Shown: positions 1 through 11,110, numbered from the stretch's first letter. The stretch: 64,000 bases of DNA from Diphasiastrum complanatum (GCA_029204225.1 MU831833.1:37981-101980), one strand, 5' to 3'. Program-made: numbers and translations. Notes: generated by a model from the sequence alone, not told the origin.

Positions 1-512
1 AAACTGTAGCGGAAACAGCTTCAGCCCAAAAGAACTTTGGCAATGTCGCATGAGCAAGCATACACTTAGCCGCTTCGACTAACGTCCGATTCGTTCTCTC
101 AGCAAGTCCATTCGACTGAGGTGAATAGGGAGTAATGAATTGCTGCTCAATGCCTTTGCTAAGGCAATACTCCTTGAATTTGGTTGAGATGTATTATCCG
201 TCCTTGTCTGACCTCAATGATTTGATTAGTTAATAGTTTCGAGTTTTGCACACTCCTTGAATTGTCTGAAGAAGTTGAAAGCCTCCGATTTCTGCTTAAA
301 AAAATAAACAGCTATTCTTCTCGAAAATTCATCGATACATGTAATAAAGTTGTTTGCACCTACCAACGATAAGATTTGCATTGGGCCACAAATGTCTGAA
401 TGATCAATATTGTTGCATGCTTATGTCTTGATGTGAATGGAATCCTAGTCTCTGCTTTCCGACAATGCAACTCTGACAGACTGGGAAGTCGATTTTCTTT
501 TAGGGATAATTG
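1..512 (-). pseudogene. Ty1/copia integrase fragment
   Basis: Read on the minus strand, this encodes the end of a GAG pre-integrase zinc region (CQSCIVGKQ) followed by the integrase core. Towards the window edge comes the part resembling EFKEYCLSKGIEQQ, then PYSPQSNG and a stretch ending FWAEAV. This is the usual order of a copia integrase. It is interrupted by several stops and shifts, so it is a decayed copy. It runs off the left edge of the window. The same family recurs at 15.1 kb and 19.9 kb, where the matching integrase segments are recognisable by eye. Confidence 0.8.
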
Positions 513-1390
513 TAGGAAATAGAAGCCTAAGGATCCAAGATCTTAACTATTCAATCACACAAAGCATTCTCAAAAGAAAGAGAGAGATGGCTAGAAACTC
601 TCTTGTAGAAACTCGTGGACAGCCAAGAAGAATAGTCAGTATTGCTTACAAAAGTATCTCATACAAATGGGATGCACACATATATATAGTCCAAGATGAC
701 TATCTAACTTCATGACTATTGACTATCCAACTTTCTATAAATTACATAGAAAGAATAAGGTACCTCCAATATGTCAAGTTGGGGTACTTAATGTCACAAT
801 TAGGCCTAGTGGACCCATGAGTCCCTACCAAGTTAATTTCATACTAACTTAGCTAACTCTGAGTTTAGTAGGCCCAATATAATAAATGACCATGGTTACA
901 CAACTCTCAACCTTTTGGGTCAAAGTAACCTATGGTAATGTAAGCAATTCCATTTACATTCCAATACCCTCCTTTAATGGAAATGCATAACATAACATGA
1001 AGTAACTTCTCGAAAGAGAAAAATGCAACTTGAATACCGAACTTAATGTCGCCAAATAAACTTCGCACCGAAGTAGTCGAAATCTCATCCCCAATCATGT
1101 CCAACATATAAAAGGAAAAGAATGCGTAATAATGAAGCATCAAGTCGAAGGGTGAGGATTTGCATGCTCCATCCGAAGTAGGGAACGAACATAAACTCGG
1201 CAATAAGTCGAAACATGGACTTGTAATCCATCATTCGAAAATACTTCTTACCATAAGGACAATAAAAAAGAGTACCAAACTCTTTTGGCATCATATCCTC
1301 CCGAACCTTACCCAATGACTTGCTCACATAGAATAGGCAATTTACAAACATCATGATGAAGAGTAAGCATAGAACCAAAAAAATCAGCAC
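513..1390. other. Unassigned, LTR-like stretch between copia fragments
   Basis: No gene is recognisable. The integrase frame stops abruptly near 512, where a TGTAGGAAATAG sequence begins. A TATATATA box-like run lies at about 680-690 (minus-strand sense), and 950-1390 has short minus-strand open frames without recognisable motifs. The composition and the abrupt junction suggest an LTR or an untranslated retrotransposon segment, but I found no paired copy or target duplication. Confidence 0.3.
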
Positions 1391-1850
1391 GAGGTACTGA
1401 TTTTAAAGAGGCATGTGCCTTCCTTTCATAGTAAGACATTTCTTTGTTGTCCTGCAAAGTCTCCAATAGCCGACAAGGAACTGTTATGGGCTGTTCAACA
1501 CTTTGCTGCCCAAAGTGTTCCCAACATGGACCATGTTGTCCATAATCTTCCGCAGGCTGTTCCTGAAGCATAATGGACTGCTCATGATGTAAAATGGGCT
1601 GTAAATGACCAAAAGAAGATGACTGAACCTGCTGTCCAACATCTTCATCATAAAAATTTAGCAAACTATCAAGAGATGCATCAACGATGGCGTCATCAAA
1701 GCTATTCCACGAAGAGGCATGGGATGACATAGAAGATTCTTCAAGTAATGAAAAATTCTCTCCAAACAAATGCTCGCTCTTAACACTTTGAACAAAAATA
1801 CTAATTGACACATGTTTACTCCCTCCTCGATTAGTACAAAATAGTTCCAA
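1391..1850 (-). pseudogene. Copia integrase-RT linker fragment (second copy)
   Basis: The minus-strand frame has acidic, Gln/Ser-rich sequence with recurring GQQ and EQP motifs and ends with a segment like LLETLQDNKEMSYYERK. This matches the low-complexity linker between integrase and reverse transcriptase in this copia family. It is homologous to the linker at 2181-2556 just to its right. The two linkers lie side by side, so this is a separate, truncated element or a duplicated segment. Confidence 0.6.
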
Positions 1851-1876
1851 AGAGTGCTTGAATTTTTCAGCCTTTG

Positions 1877-2560
1877 CTAAAACATCAAATTGAAAAGGTT
1901 TTGCATGAAACTTTTCACTAATGCATCCATCGCATGCATCAACTTGCAGTGACTTAAAAAAGAAGATTGCTTCAACATCTGCTCAATGTATCGTTGTTGA
2001 GAGATGAAGATTCCAGCCCCATGTGGAAGATCAACAAGAACCCAAGTGTGGTTCTTCATGAGTGAGTTGTACTCCTCTTGCATCGCATCCTCCCAACATT
2101 TTTGGCCTACTCATAAAAAACAGGTTCTACTGCACCATCCTCAATAGAAGTTAGAGCAAAATCAAAAAAATCAACAAATTCTACTTATTTAGTAGAGGCA
2201 TGAGTCTTTCCTTCATAAAAATGATCCATTTTGCTGTCCTGCAAAGTCTGCAACAACCATTTAGGGACTGGTTTGGGCTATCCAACAGCCTTACCTTTGT
2301 CAACACTTTGCTATCCAAAGTGTTCCGAACTTGAACCTTGTTGTCCAATGTTTTCTGAACTTGGACCTTGCTGTCCAATGTCTTCAACAGGCTGCTCTTC
2401 ACCATAAATAGGTTCTTCTTGATGAACTATGGGCTGCAAAATTGAAGGAGTAGTGGGCTGTCCACTAGAAGTAGATGGCAGTCCCTTCTCTTCATGATTA
2501 GATGGCAAAACCAAATCTGGAAATATTTCAAGGAGTATAGGACTAGAAATGCTCAAGATG
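1877..2560 (-). pseudogene. Copia linker plus internally deleted reverse transcriptase
   Basis: On the minus strand the linker (2556-2181, with GQQGPSSEN-type repeats) is followed by the start of the reverse transcriptase (MQEEYNSLMKNHTWVLVDLP). It then jumps to sequence like IFISQQRYIEQMLKQ, which normally lies after the catalytic palm. The fingers, the YVDD box and most of the palm are missing, so one large deletion near 2030 removed the active site. Several stops also occur. Confidence 0.7.
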
Positions 2561-2565
2561 ATTGG

Positions 2566-3475
2566 TCAAATGTTAAGTGGATCAAGAAACCAAGCATTGT
2601 CAACTTGCGCCTTCTGATCGTTGATCATGAACACTTCTTCATCCACGTCTTGAACAAGGGATTGTGATGTCTCTGCAACTGCATTTGCCTGTTGATCTGA
2701 TTGCTTATTATTGGCGTTGTTCGCTTCCAATATCCTGCAATCCTGAATCTCATGATTAGTGCATTTGCAGTACTTACAGAACATCATCTTCTTCGACTGT
2801 GGACTCGACAATTGCTCTAGATTTTGTGTCGGCTTCCGATTCGATACAAATTGTTTCGAGCTTTTCTTCTTCTACGTTTAGAGCCTTTGTTTACATATAG
2901 AGCATGTGATACCGTATTCAAAGAGTTGTCTACGCTCCTTCGATTATCTTCCTGCAACAACATAGTGCTCTAGAAAGAGTTAGATCTGGGTGTGTCGATA
3001 TGATCATTACATAGTTTTTGTATGTAGGTGGCAGGCTTAATAGCGATGTCGTGACTGCGTCTTGATTGTCGATAATTGATCCGAAAGCTGCCATCTACTG
3101 CAAGAGATTCTTAAACTAGTTTATGTGATTCTCCAATGAATCGCCACTAGACATCTTGAGTGAGAAGAATTTCCTTCTGAGATGCAACTTAGAAGTCACG
3201 TCCCTTACGTCATGCACTCAGAATGTCCCATGCTTCTTTCGAAGTTTGAGCTTCAGATATGTGAAAAATTTGAGTATCCGATATATTGAGAATGATTAGC
3301 GCGAAAGCTTTACCACTCTTCGATTTGTGTAGTCTTCAAGTTTCAATTCGATACCTGTGACAACATCCCACAATTCATTGGCAATTAGCACGGTCTTCAG
3401 CTTAAATTTTCGCAAATGATAATTGGATCCATTCAGCTTGTCGACTATGAGACCAACTTTGCTTTGTGAATCCAT
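2566..3475 (-). pseudogene. Copia gag nucleocapsid, decayed
   Basis: Minus-strand gag. It starts at an ATG complementary to 3473-3475 (MDSQSKVGLIVDKLNGSNY), followed by the gag N-terminal domain (ELWDVVTG), a segment like SLENHIN, and a CCHC zinc knuckle (CKYCKCTNHEIQDC, about 2740-2780). A protease start-like sequence (NAWFLD) lies at the left end. In-frame stops occur in the central part. The protease and integrase normally following gag are absent; the frame joins directly to the linker at 2556, so this element also suffered a large deletion. Confidence 0.75.
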
Positions 3476-3624
3476 CTGGAAGTTAGTCTATCGATAATCA
3501 GAATGATATATCGATGACCTAAGAATGAAAAATAGTATCTGATAATATCAGGACACTGATACCATGCAACACTCTGATTGGAAACAATATGAATGCTCTA
3601 ATAAATGTTAGGTATCTGATAATA

Positions 3625-3636
3625 GCTCTGATACCA
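3625..3636 (-). other. Primer-binding site, initiator tRNA-Met type
   Basis: The minus strand reads TGGTATCAGAGC, the standard plant copia primer-binding site complementary to the 3' end of initiator tRNA-Met. It lies about 150 bp upstream of the gag ATG at 3475 and fixes the orientation of this element. A weaker match (TGGTATCAGTG) lies at about 3557-3567. The 5' LTR that should follow to the right is not clearly bounded. Confidence 0.7.
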
Positions 3637-3639
3637 TTA

Positions 3640-4330
3640 TGGAGCAAGGAAAGAATGCCAGATAGGAAATTAGCATTCAATAGATGCAACTATCGAGCTT
3701 TGCGGAATGATCCTTTCTCTTCAATGCATGACTATGCCTATCAAAATCGAACCATAATATCGCAACAAGCATCACGTTATCAATCAATTGACTCATGTCT
3801 TTTTTATAGCTTGATTTTCTTATTTTTCCATGAGAAATTAAGAACTTCATTTGGCTTTGCTCTTTGGTGCTAGCCTTCATCATGGCCAAGTTGCCATTCA
3901 CCTCCGGAGCAGTGATAGATGTTGGGTGTTGTACAAATGGATGAAAGCTGATGTGAACATTTGTTTGTGCATGTGATCTGCACCTTCTCTTGGGCGTTGA
4001 TGAAGGGATGTCATAGCATTCGGTGCACGCTATGCTTGATGACATTGATGTTCTCATAACTTTTGATTGGACTTCATAGGGTTGAAAATTGCATGTCTCC
4101 TTTGTTATGTCTGAAATTCTCCGAGACATAACATTGATATGTTACTAGTTGTCTGCAAGGCACCTCCTATCAGACGAAATTATTAAGTGAGTTAATGATG
4201 TCAATTATAAGCTAGCATCCAGAAAAATCAAACATATTTTGTGACAGCAAGTTGAAGGTCAATTCGCATGGAGGTGATTCAGTTGCACGTGGAAATGAAT
4301 TGGAGTAGGTTAGGGACCTTTCATTTGGTG
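3640..4330. repeat. Repeat-derived region with dispersed repeat, copy A
   Basis: No gene is recognised. The part 3868-4150 is homologous by eye to 44565-44870 inside the BSL giant intron: both run from GTGCTAGC through TTTGTGCATGTGA to a small hairpin. In both, the repeat ends with the inverted pair TGTTATGTC and GACATAACA separated by a 13-base loop, at 4108-4138 here. In this copy a CTAGT lies eleven bases after the hairpin. The family is not identified. 4150-4330 shows nothing. Confidence 0.55.
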
Positions 4331-4503
4331 TTGCTTTCGAACTTGTTTTACTATTGGATCAAAAAAGAGGATGGTTGAATAATTGCATTGTCTTGGAGTA
4401 CTTGATTAGATGGAAAGGACAGACTCGAGATGATCATTCTTGGAAGAGCATGGAAAGCCTGAAAAAGAGATTCTGTAATTTCATTTTTCAAAACATAAAC
4501 ATT
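4331..4503 (+). pseudogene. Ty3/gypsy chromovirus pol C-terminus (chromodomain)
   Basis: Plus-strand sequence encodes EYLIRWKGQTRDDHSW followed by a charged helix-like end. This matches the C-terminal half of the chromodomain that ends chromovirus integrases; compare [18 protein letters not shown] in the element at 45.5-56.4 kb. It lies directly before a polypurine tract. Upstream pol is not present, so only the 3' end of the element survives. Confidence 0.7.
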
Positions 4504-4601
4504 TAAGGGGAGAAAGTATGTTACATCCTTGATGACTATGATTATTAGGACTTGGGCCAAGGGAAGCCTAATATGGTTAGGCTCTAACTCTTGGTTCATA
4601 A
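4504..4601 (+). repeat. Polypurine tract and 5' part of a gypsy 3' LTR
   Basis: AAGGGGAGAAAG (about 4505-4516) is a polypurine tract. It is followed at about 4519 by TGTTACATCC, a plausible LTR start. The LTR is interrupted at 4602 by the hAT transposon and appears to resume at 9719. The host target sequence GTTCATAA at 4594-4601 is the left target duplication of that transposon. Confidence 0.55.
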
Positions 4602-5548
4602 CATAGTTGCAGCGAATCGCGATTCGCCAGCTTCGCGATTCGCTGCAGCGAATCGTGGACAGAATCGCAAAAAAAAAAAAAAAAAACCCAATTTTCGGCC
4701 GCCGCCTCGCGCACAGAACCGCGCCAGCAGTGGAGGAGGCAAAAAAATTTTCTGAGAGCCGTGGGCGTCCAATCTTCGCAAGTGAATACTTGGCAGGCAT
4801 CTACTCGACGATACAGAGTTGGTGTGCACGGTGCCGGGTGGGTCTGAGCTTCGTGGAGAGCGAAACGACCAAATTTCGATATTTGGTAAGTGTAGGCTTG
4901 ATTTTTTGCAATTGTTGACATTGAGCTGTAGGCAACCAAATCGAGCGTAGTCTGGCTCTAGACCACCTTTCTTCACGCCCACAGTGATTTTTACAGCATC
5001 AGTTTCAGCCGTCACGACACGCCTAGCGAGATTTGAACACCACATTCCAAATGCTTGTGTATTTTGGCCATTTCCACGGAATGGCTTGTTGGAAACCGAG
5101 TGAGGTGATGTCTGAGCCTAGAATGCATTTCCACATGCTTGCACAGACTCCTATGACCTCCGTTCCGCCCGTCTACGTCCGTATCACAAATTTCAATTTT
5201 CATGCCCTGATTCCATACTTTTTAGGGTTTAGGCGTGGACCATCGTGCAAACATCTACTAGGGGCGCGGTTTAGGCCCACACTGCACTCCTTTATGCCTG
5301 CACGGACTCCGACGCTAACGTCAGTCGCCTGTTATCCCTCATACAGAAATTATTCTATCCCACGCCCTAATCTCATGTTCTTCTTTGGCACTTGATATAA
5401 TGTGTGAACTGGAATCGTTCTGATGTATGCTCTGGTATTTTGAGCTCTATTTGAACTCGGTAATGTTGTTCAATGCAATGTATTTTTTTTTCTACTGAAC
5501 GTTTGCCTGATTATTTGTTGTTTGCAGGTTTAGGGTCGTGTTGATACG

Positions 5549-8500
5549 ATGCCAGTGCGGGACCGAGGCCTTTGGGCCGAGGTTGAGCTTACCGACGGGG
5601 ATGTGGGCACACACCATGGCTCAGGCACCCGCAGATGGAGATGCTTGCATTGCGGTGGTCACTTCACGGGATCACTCACCAGGGTTAGGGCTCACTTGCT
5701 GCGGGTCAGAGGGCCAGATGGGCGGACATTGGGCATATCTGATTGCCCCAGGATTTCTGATGAGGATCTGCAGAGGTTGTCTACCATGTACGGGCCCGAT
5801 ACTGCATCACAGGGTTCTAGACAGGGACAGGCAGCAGGAGCAGCTACAGGTAGGCATGCAGGAGGGCTCACAGGCAGACAGGCAGGGCCTACCATGGATA
5901 TTGGGCCCAGTACATCACGGGCAGGGCATGGTATAGCTGCAGGGCGTAGTACATCATGGGTTGGGCATGGTACAGGTGCAGGGCCCAGTACATCACGAGC
6001 AGAGCATGGTACAGCTGCAGGGCCCAGTACAGCACGGGCAGAGCATGGTTCAAGTGCAAGGCCCAGTAGAGCACCTTCAGTTCCATCCGCAGCAGCAGCA
6101 GGACCAACAGATGAGCATGTTGGTTCAGCAGCAGCGGGTGCTTCTCGACCCTCCTCCTCGGCAGCAGATGCACCACATGCTTCGGCAGATGTTGCCAGAG
6201 AGAGTGACACACCCACAGATCAGCCATCCGTTGGGCATGCCAGACCACGAGCACCATATACACAGCAGAGAGGGGTTAGGCCCAGGCAGCAGACCCTTGA
6301 TCGATGCGGCTGGCAGAGAGAGCAGCAGGCCCGTTGCACTCGACTGTGTGGCCAGTTCTTTTACGAGTGCGGCATTGCCTTTGCTGTTGCTGACACTTGG
6401 GTGTTCAGGGAGTTCTGTGCACAGATGGCGGCCGTGGATGCTACATGGACACCTCCCAGGCGAGAGGCACTACGAGGCAGGTTGCTTCGTCAGGAGGAGG
6501 AGACCATCACGCGGGAGTTGAGTTCCATTCGCTCAGCTTGGCAGCAGTAAGTAACTTGTCTTTGTAATCTCTTTGCATGTGTTTAGGATTTACTGGTGCC
6601 GTAATTTTTGCATGTAGCTAATGGGTGTTTTGCGACAGGTATGGATGCACGATACTGAGCGATGGATGGACCGACATTCGTCGGCGATCCGTCATCAATG
6701 TCTTGGTTTCTTGCCCGCTTGGCACAATATTCCTACGTGGCGTGGATGCCACTCGAGGTGGTGACGCCATCACAGCCGATTTCATATGGGAGGTCATTAG
6801 AGATGTTATTGCTGACATCGGAGATGAGCACGTGGTTCAGGTTGTCACCGACAACGCCTCGAACTGCAAGCAGATGGGCAAGATTACGATGACGGAGCAC
6901 CCCAGCATTGTGTGGACACCCTGTGCTGCACATTGCATAGACTTGCTCATCCATGACCTATGTGCGCTTCCATGGATCAGAGAGGTATATTTGTTCTATT
7001 TGCTATGCTTTCTTCCTTCGATGCTGCTAACCACGTCTCAACTACTGTCTAAACTTTTTTACTGGGTGTTTGTGTTGCAGATCACTTCTACGGCCATGCG
7101 CCTGGTCACTTTTGTCACCAAGAAGAGGCGTGTGTTGGCCCTGTTCCGCACCTTCTCCACCCTAAACCTGAAGAAGCCCGCACCCACACGCTTTGCGTTT
7201 TACTTCTTGGTGCTAGAGTGATTGGTGGTGGTGAAGGATGCATTGCGGCGGATGGTTTCCAGCGTGGCCTTCCGGGACTTTACAGACCTCCCCCATTCGG
7301 CATTTTTCCAGTCCACTGTGTACGGCGACGAGTTCTGGAGAGCTGCTGAGGAGATTAGTGGGATCCTACTACCCATTTACAGAGTGCTGCGTCTGGTAGA
7401 CCGTGGGGGGTGCACCCTCGGTCTCATTTACGAGTTCATGGAGCGCATCGGCGAGGGGATTCTGTTGTCAGCCTTGGACGAGCATAGGTATGACTCTTCA
7501 GTGTCTAGTTTGTTGTTTCTCACTCGAGTCTGATGCGTTTCTTTTATGCTATGGTTTAGTGATTGTTGTAATTTGTCTGCTGCAGGAGGCGCGAGATCTC
7601 ACGCATCTGGGAGGCCAGATGGGACTACTTCCACCGACCCATCCACGCCGTAGCCCACATGTTACACCCCTTGTGGCGCTCTACACGAGAGAGGGACGAT
7701 CCGGAGCTGCACCGGGGATGGGTGGAGTACACGGAGCGCATATGGCCCGGACCAGGTACGTGTGAGAAATCATTTGGTAGCAATGTTACTGCAGTATTGT
7801 ACTCATTGGTAGTGTCTGAATTTGAGGGGTCTTACATGTGCCATGTTTTTCCTTTTGCCAATAGGTCCGATGCTGGCCAACATTGCAAGCCAGCTGCTCG
7901 CATTTGAGCGCTTCCAGTTTCCTTTCGATGGAGAGCAGAGTCGGCGGAGGGAGGATCAGTTGAGGCCCGTTACATGGTGGTGCATCCACGGGCGCAGCAC
8001 AGGTGACCTGAGGCGATTGGCTGAGAGAGTCCTTGCACAAGACTGTTCTGCAGGAGCTTGTGAGCGGAATTGGAGCACCTGGGCCTTGTATCACATGCAG
8101 AAGAGGAACAGGTTGTCCATCGAGCAGTGTAGGCGGCTGGTGTTTGTGAACACCAACGGCCGTATGCTGAGGCGCACACGAGGAGAGGGTCAGATGCTCG
8201 AGGTGAGTCACATCATCACCCCTTTTTTCTTGGTATGCTTTGGTGAATTGATTTGCTTTCAAAATATGCAGTGAGTTGCACAATACCTGCCTAACAACAA
8301 TGTATTGTTTTTGGTTGCAGGTGGACCCCGACACTTGCTTGGTGGATTCGATAGCTGCTGCTCCTCGGGCACCACCCACACAGGAGGAGATGTATGATGA
8401 GATCCATAGAGAGCTCTACAGACAGGCACAGGCTGACGCACGGGCTTTACGGCGGCAGAGGAGGACAGAGAGGCAGAGGGAGAGGGCTGAGGAGGGAGAT

Positions 8501-9092
8501 GACGAGGTCGAGGAGGGTGGAGAGATGCTCGGGGCAAACTATGTGGAGGAGGAGGAGTGGGTGAGATACAGAGGAGGACGAGAAGATGTGGGCGGAGGCA
8601 CAGGGGGATGACCTGGCTGACCTGCTGGTGGACCCTGATGCAAAGACAGACGAGGAGCCAGCCATTCCTGCACGTAGGCCTAGGGGGAGACCTAGAGGTT
8701 CTAGGAGGGGGGGGCTGAGTACTCTTTTTGTAGACAGGAGTGGAGCATCACAGGCAGTCGTCGGCCAGGCATCATCACAGTGGGTAGGGCCATCCCAGGG
8801 CGTAGGGTTACGGCCACCTGACACACAGGCACGACGGAGTAGACACAGGGCTGGGGGCAGCCATATGGGGGCCAGAGGAGGGGAGAGAGGCAGAGGCAGA
8901 GGCAGAGGTAGAGGCAGGGAGAGGATGGTGGTCCAGAGCCAGGGCACGCAGCAGGGATCCAGAGCACGCAGCAGAGCCAGGGCCACACCACGACATATGG
9001 CTCCCTCCAGTTCCGATTCATCTGCGGACCCATGGGATCTGCAGTCCACAGATTCGGATGATTTATCCTACCATGACTCTGACGAGCCTTAG
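5549..9092 (+). pseudogene. hAT transposase (BED finger, DUF659, hAT dimerisation), one stop and one frameshift
   Basis: It would bind the element's ends and cut and paste the transposon in the nucleus. Exons by frame and GT-AG sites: 5549-6546, 6639-6984, 7081-7487, 7586-7755, 7865-8202, 8321 onward. A 5' UTR intron may end at TTTGCAG, 5521-5527. Exon 1 has a BED-like finger (C32, C35, H49, C66) and a 13-residue repeat. Exon 2 is DUF659-like with SDGWTD and VTDNASNC, the first two catalytic Asp. Exon 5 has CERNWSTW with the catalytic Glu and the hAT C-terminal signature KRNRL. Defects: TGA at 7219-7221 in exon 3, where an Arg CGA is a likely original codon, and a frameshift near 8560. After the shift the tail continues in another frame to 9092 and is rich in Arg-Gly and Gly. 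The otherwise open frame and clean splice sites suggest recent activity. Confidence 0.85.
5903..6058 (+). repeat. 39-bp coding tandem repeat in transposase exon 1
   Basis: Four consecutive 39-bp units encode a 13-residue repeat of the type GPSTSRAGHGIAA, from about residue 119 to 170. The units differ at a few positions. The segment lies in the low-complexity linker between the BED finger and the catalytic core. It keeps frame, so the repeat has expanded within a coding context. Confidence 0.85.
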
Positions 9093-9263
9093 TTATATAG
9101 TTTTCATTACGTTCATGGAACATCATTGTACCCCTTTTTGGTGCCATGTGGCCCGATATTATATATTATGATGATCCTATTCACAGCATTGTCGTGATTC
9201 AGTATTGTTCTTTGTGGTTTTAGTTCAGTAACTTCGGTTTTATGGTTTATGATTTATGGTTGT

Positions 9264-9291
<28 letters not shown>
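9264..9291. repeat. (AG)n microsatellite
   Basis: Fourteen AG dinucleotides inside the 3' untranslated part of the hAT element, followed at 9411-9440 by further imperfect GA-rich sequence. Confidence 0.9.
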
Positions 9292-9294
<3 letters not shown>

Positions 9295-9718
9295 GGTTGT
9301 TTTGTCAAAAATTGTTTCATTTAAGGCTAAAGTTCAGAATGATTCAGCTAGGTTTTTGTTCAGCATGGTTTTAGTTCCGTTTGTTGTGAATCGTGATCAG
9401 AGAGAGATAGAGAGAGGGAGAATCAGAGAAAGGGAGATTCCTGCTATGTTCACTAGGAATGCCCCAATGTGTTCTCTTTTTTTTATATGGGATGCAGCTT
9501 TAGCGTAAAGGGACCATCCTGCACCTGAAACAGTCGGCAAACTACACAATCATACTCCCCTCGATCAGAGCTTTCATCTGATACCCATATTGCACAAAAA
9601 AATTTCAAAAAAAAAAAAAAATTTCGATTCTACACGATTCTGGGAAAATCCCGAATCGCGAATCAGGATCGCGATTCTGATCGCAATTCGCGAATCGCGG
9701 TGCAAATATGGTTAATAA

Positions 9719-9880
9719 TCAATGTCATTCATAGTTAAGTCTTAATTGGAGTGGTAACTCAGGGTCGACTAGGAAACCTAGATTGGACATGCGTACATTT
9801 GGGTGTTGTGAAATCTTGTGGTCGTAATCTAGACTTATGATTGCCTAATGTCTCAAGTTTTAAAATAACTGGTTAATTCA
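9719..9880 (+). repeat. Resumed gypsy LTR sequence after the hAT insertion
   Basis: AT-rich non-coding sequence following the right target duplication. It is the expected continuation of the LTR interrupted at 4601. No paired LTR copy is present in the window to confirm its end. Confidence 0.35.
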
Positions 9881-10192
9881 AAGTTCTGAACGGTGTAAAG
9901 TAGTTTGCAAAGTCAATTTTGCTATTTTTGCCAGGCGGTCTTTTATCACCTAAATAGCATAATTATCCTTGTTGAATCTTGGAAGACCAGTAACAAAATC
10001 CATGGAAATCTTTTCCCTCTTATTATTAGAAAATTGCAATGGATGCCGCAATCCTCCAACTCTCAAGTGTTCTGCTTTATTGACTTGACAGTATATACAA
10101 CCGTAGTTATCAAAAAACACGTTAACACCAACTTGCAAACATGCAAAGGCATGCAAGCATGTTGGAAACATGTGCCTAATGTTTATGAACAT
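9881..10192 (-). pseudogene. Ty3/gypsy integrase fragment
   Basis: The minus strand encodes CQVNKAEHLRVGGLRHPLQF, then ISMDFVTGLPRF, and a decayed DRLAKIAKL. This aligns with [20 protein letters not shown] and [12 protein letters not shown] of the complete chromovirus at 45.5-56.4 kb. It covers the end of the integrase zinc domain and the first catalytic Asp (MDF). It is opposite in orientation to the gypsy tail at 4331-4503, so it is from another copy. Confidence 0.75.
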
Positions 10193-11110
10193 CTACTGCC
10201 AATTATATTTGCCAGTAAGTGACATAGACATAATACAACACCTCTCCTTATGTCACCAGTAAAGAGAGTTTGTACAATACTTTTAGTATAAACGTACAGA
10301 AACAATTAATAGATTCAAAACTAGGCATACCTGCGTCTTGCGCTGAAACACTGATCAACCAGAGACTCGTGATTGTAACCAACAAAAGCCCAAGTTTTCT
10401 TAACCATCTCATTTGATGACTCCAAACGCTTCTGTGATAAAAATATCCCCCTGTACTTCTGCCTAAAATAGGACCCATTTCACTTAAATTGAACTCTTGC
10501 ATCTTGCTTCTCCTTTCTATCTTTTTTACACCAAGCAGCAAAGCCGCAACAAATGCACTCTCAACAAAAACAGTGTCTCAATGAACTTATCCCAAGCAAC
10601 CTGTTAATTGTTCTGCTCATAACTCTCCTGCGAAGACAAGTGTCAGATTCACGCAACTCCAAAACATGTAATTTCGCCTTTGCCAGATTAGGGCGAATTC
10701 AGCTCAGCTCCCAGTTTTGAGCGATCAAAGAGAAAGGGAAAGGGAAAGAAGCAAGGATGGATTAATCCAAGGCATTCATATCTGATGATCAAATAGAATC
10801 GAATTTTAAAAACCAATCACTCATTTCACTCCCTGCTCTCGATCGTCCAGCTTGAATGCACGAGCAATTGTGGATCGGTTAGAGCGAGCCGACAAAAACC
10901 TCACAACCACCGAAGATGAGAATAAATTCCAAAGAGCACAAACGAGGAGGAGAGAACAATTGGTATACGGCTTTGCAATCAGCTTCGACCCTAAATTTTC
11001 CCTTTTAAAAATGTCATGATCTTTAAATCTGTCACTAGGGTTAGGTTTAGGGCTTCGTTGTGTTTTTTCTTTTAATTTTGCAAAATGTTGTCTTCTCAAA
11101 AGTCCATGTC
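10193..11110 (-). other. Possible 5' end of an unidentified gene, minus strand
   Basis: No gene family is recognised. On the minus strand, CCCTAAACCTAACCCTAG (about 11034-11051) is a telobox-like motif of the kind common in plant promoters and leaders. A frame at 10541-10248 contains WLRKLGLLLVTITSLWLISVSA, a basic-hydrophobic stretch with an Ala at the end that looks like a signal peptide. A second frame at 11099-10821 has no motifs. The gene, if any, would be cut off by the integrase fragment at 10192. This may equally be old repeat DNA. Confidence 0.25.

Larger units (their letters stand above)
4602..9710 (+). mobile_element. hAT-superfamily DNA transposon, nearly complete
   Basis: A 5.1 kb element bounded by an 8-bp target duplication, GTTCATAA (4594-4601) and GTTAATAA (9711-9718), with 7 of 8 bases matching. 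The ends are imperfect inverted repeats: CATAGTTGCAGCGAATCGCG at the left, and CATATTTGCACCGCGATTCG on the reverse strand at the right. Both ends continue into palindromic runs of CGATTCG/CGAATCG and A-rich tracts. Eight-base duplications, CA-starting termini and a transposase with a BED finger and hAT C-terminal domain all agree with hAT. It sits inside a gypsy LTR. Its right terminal 200 bp is homologous to 60829-61000 in the last BSL intron. Confidence 0.88.

Noticed and set aside
4607-5395. Several overlapping open frames at the left end of the hAT element
   Set aside because: They span palindromic terminal repeats and probable leader or intron sequence and show no domain. The transposase start is better placed at 5549.
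5692-6521. Minus-strand and second-frame ORFs across transposase exon 1
   Set aside because: They are shadows of the GC-rich, repetitive coding exon; their repeats mirror the 39-bp unit.
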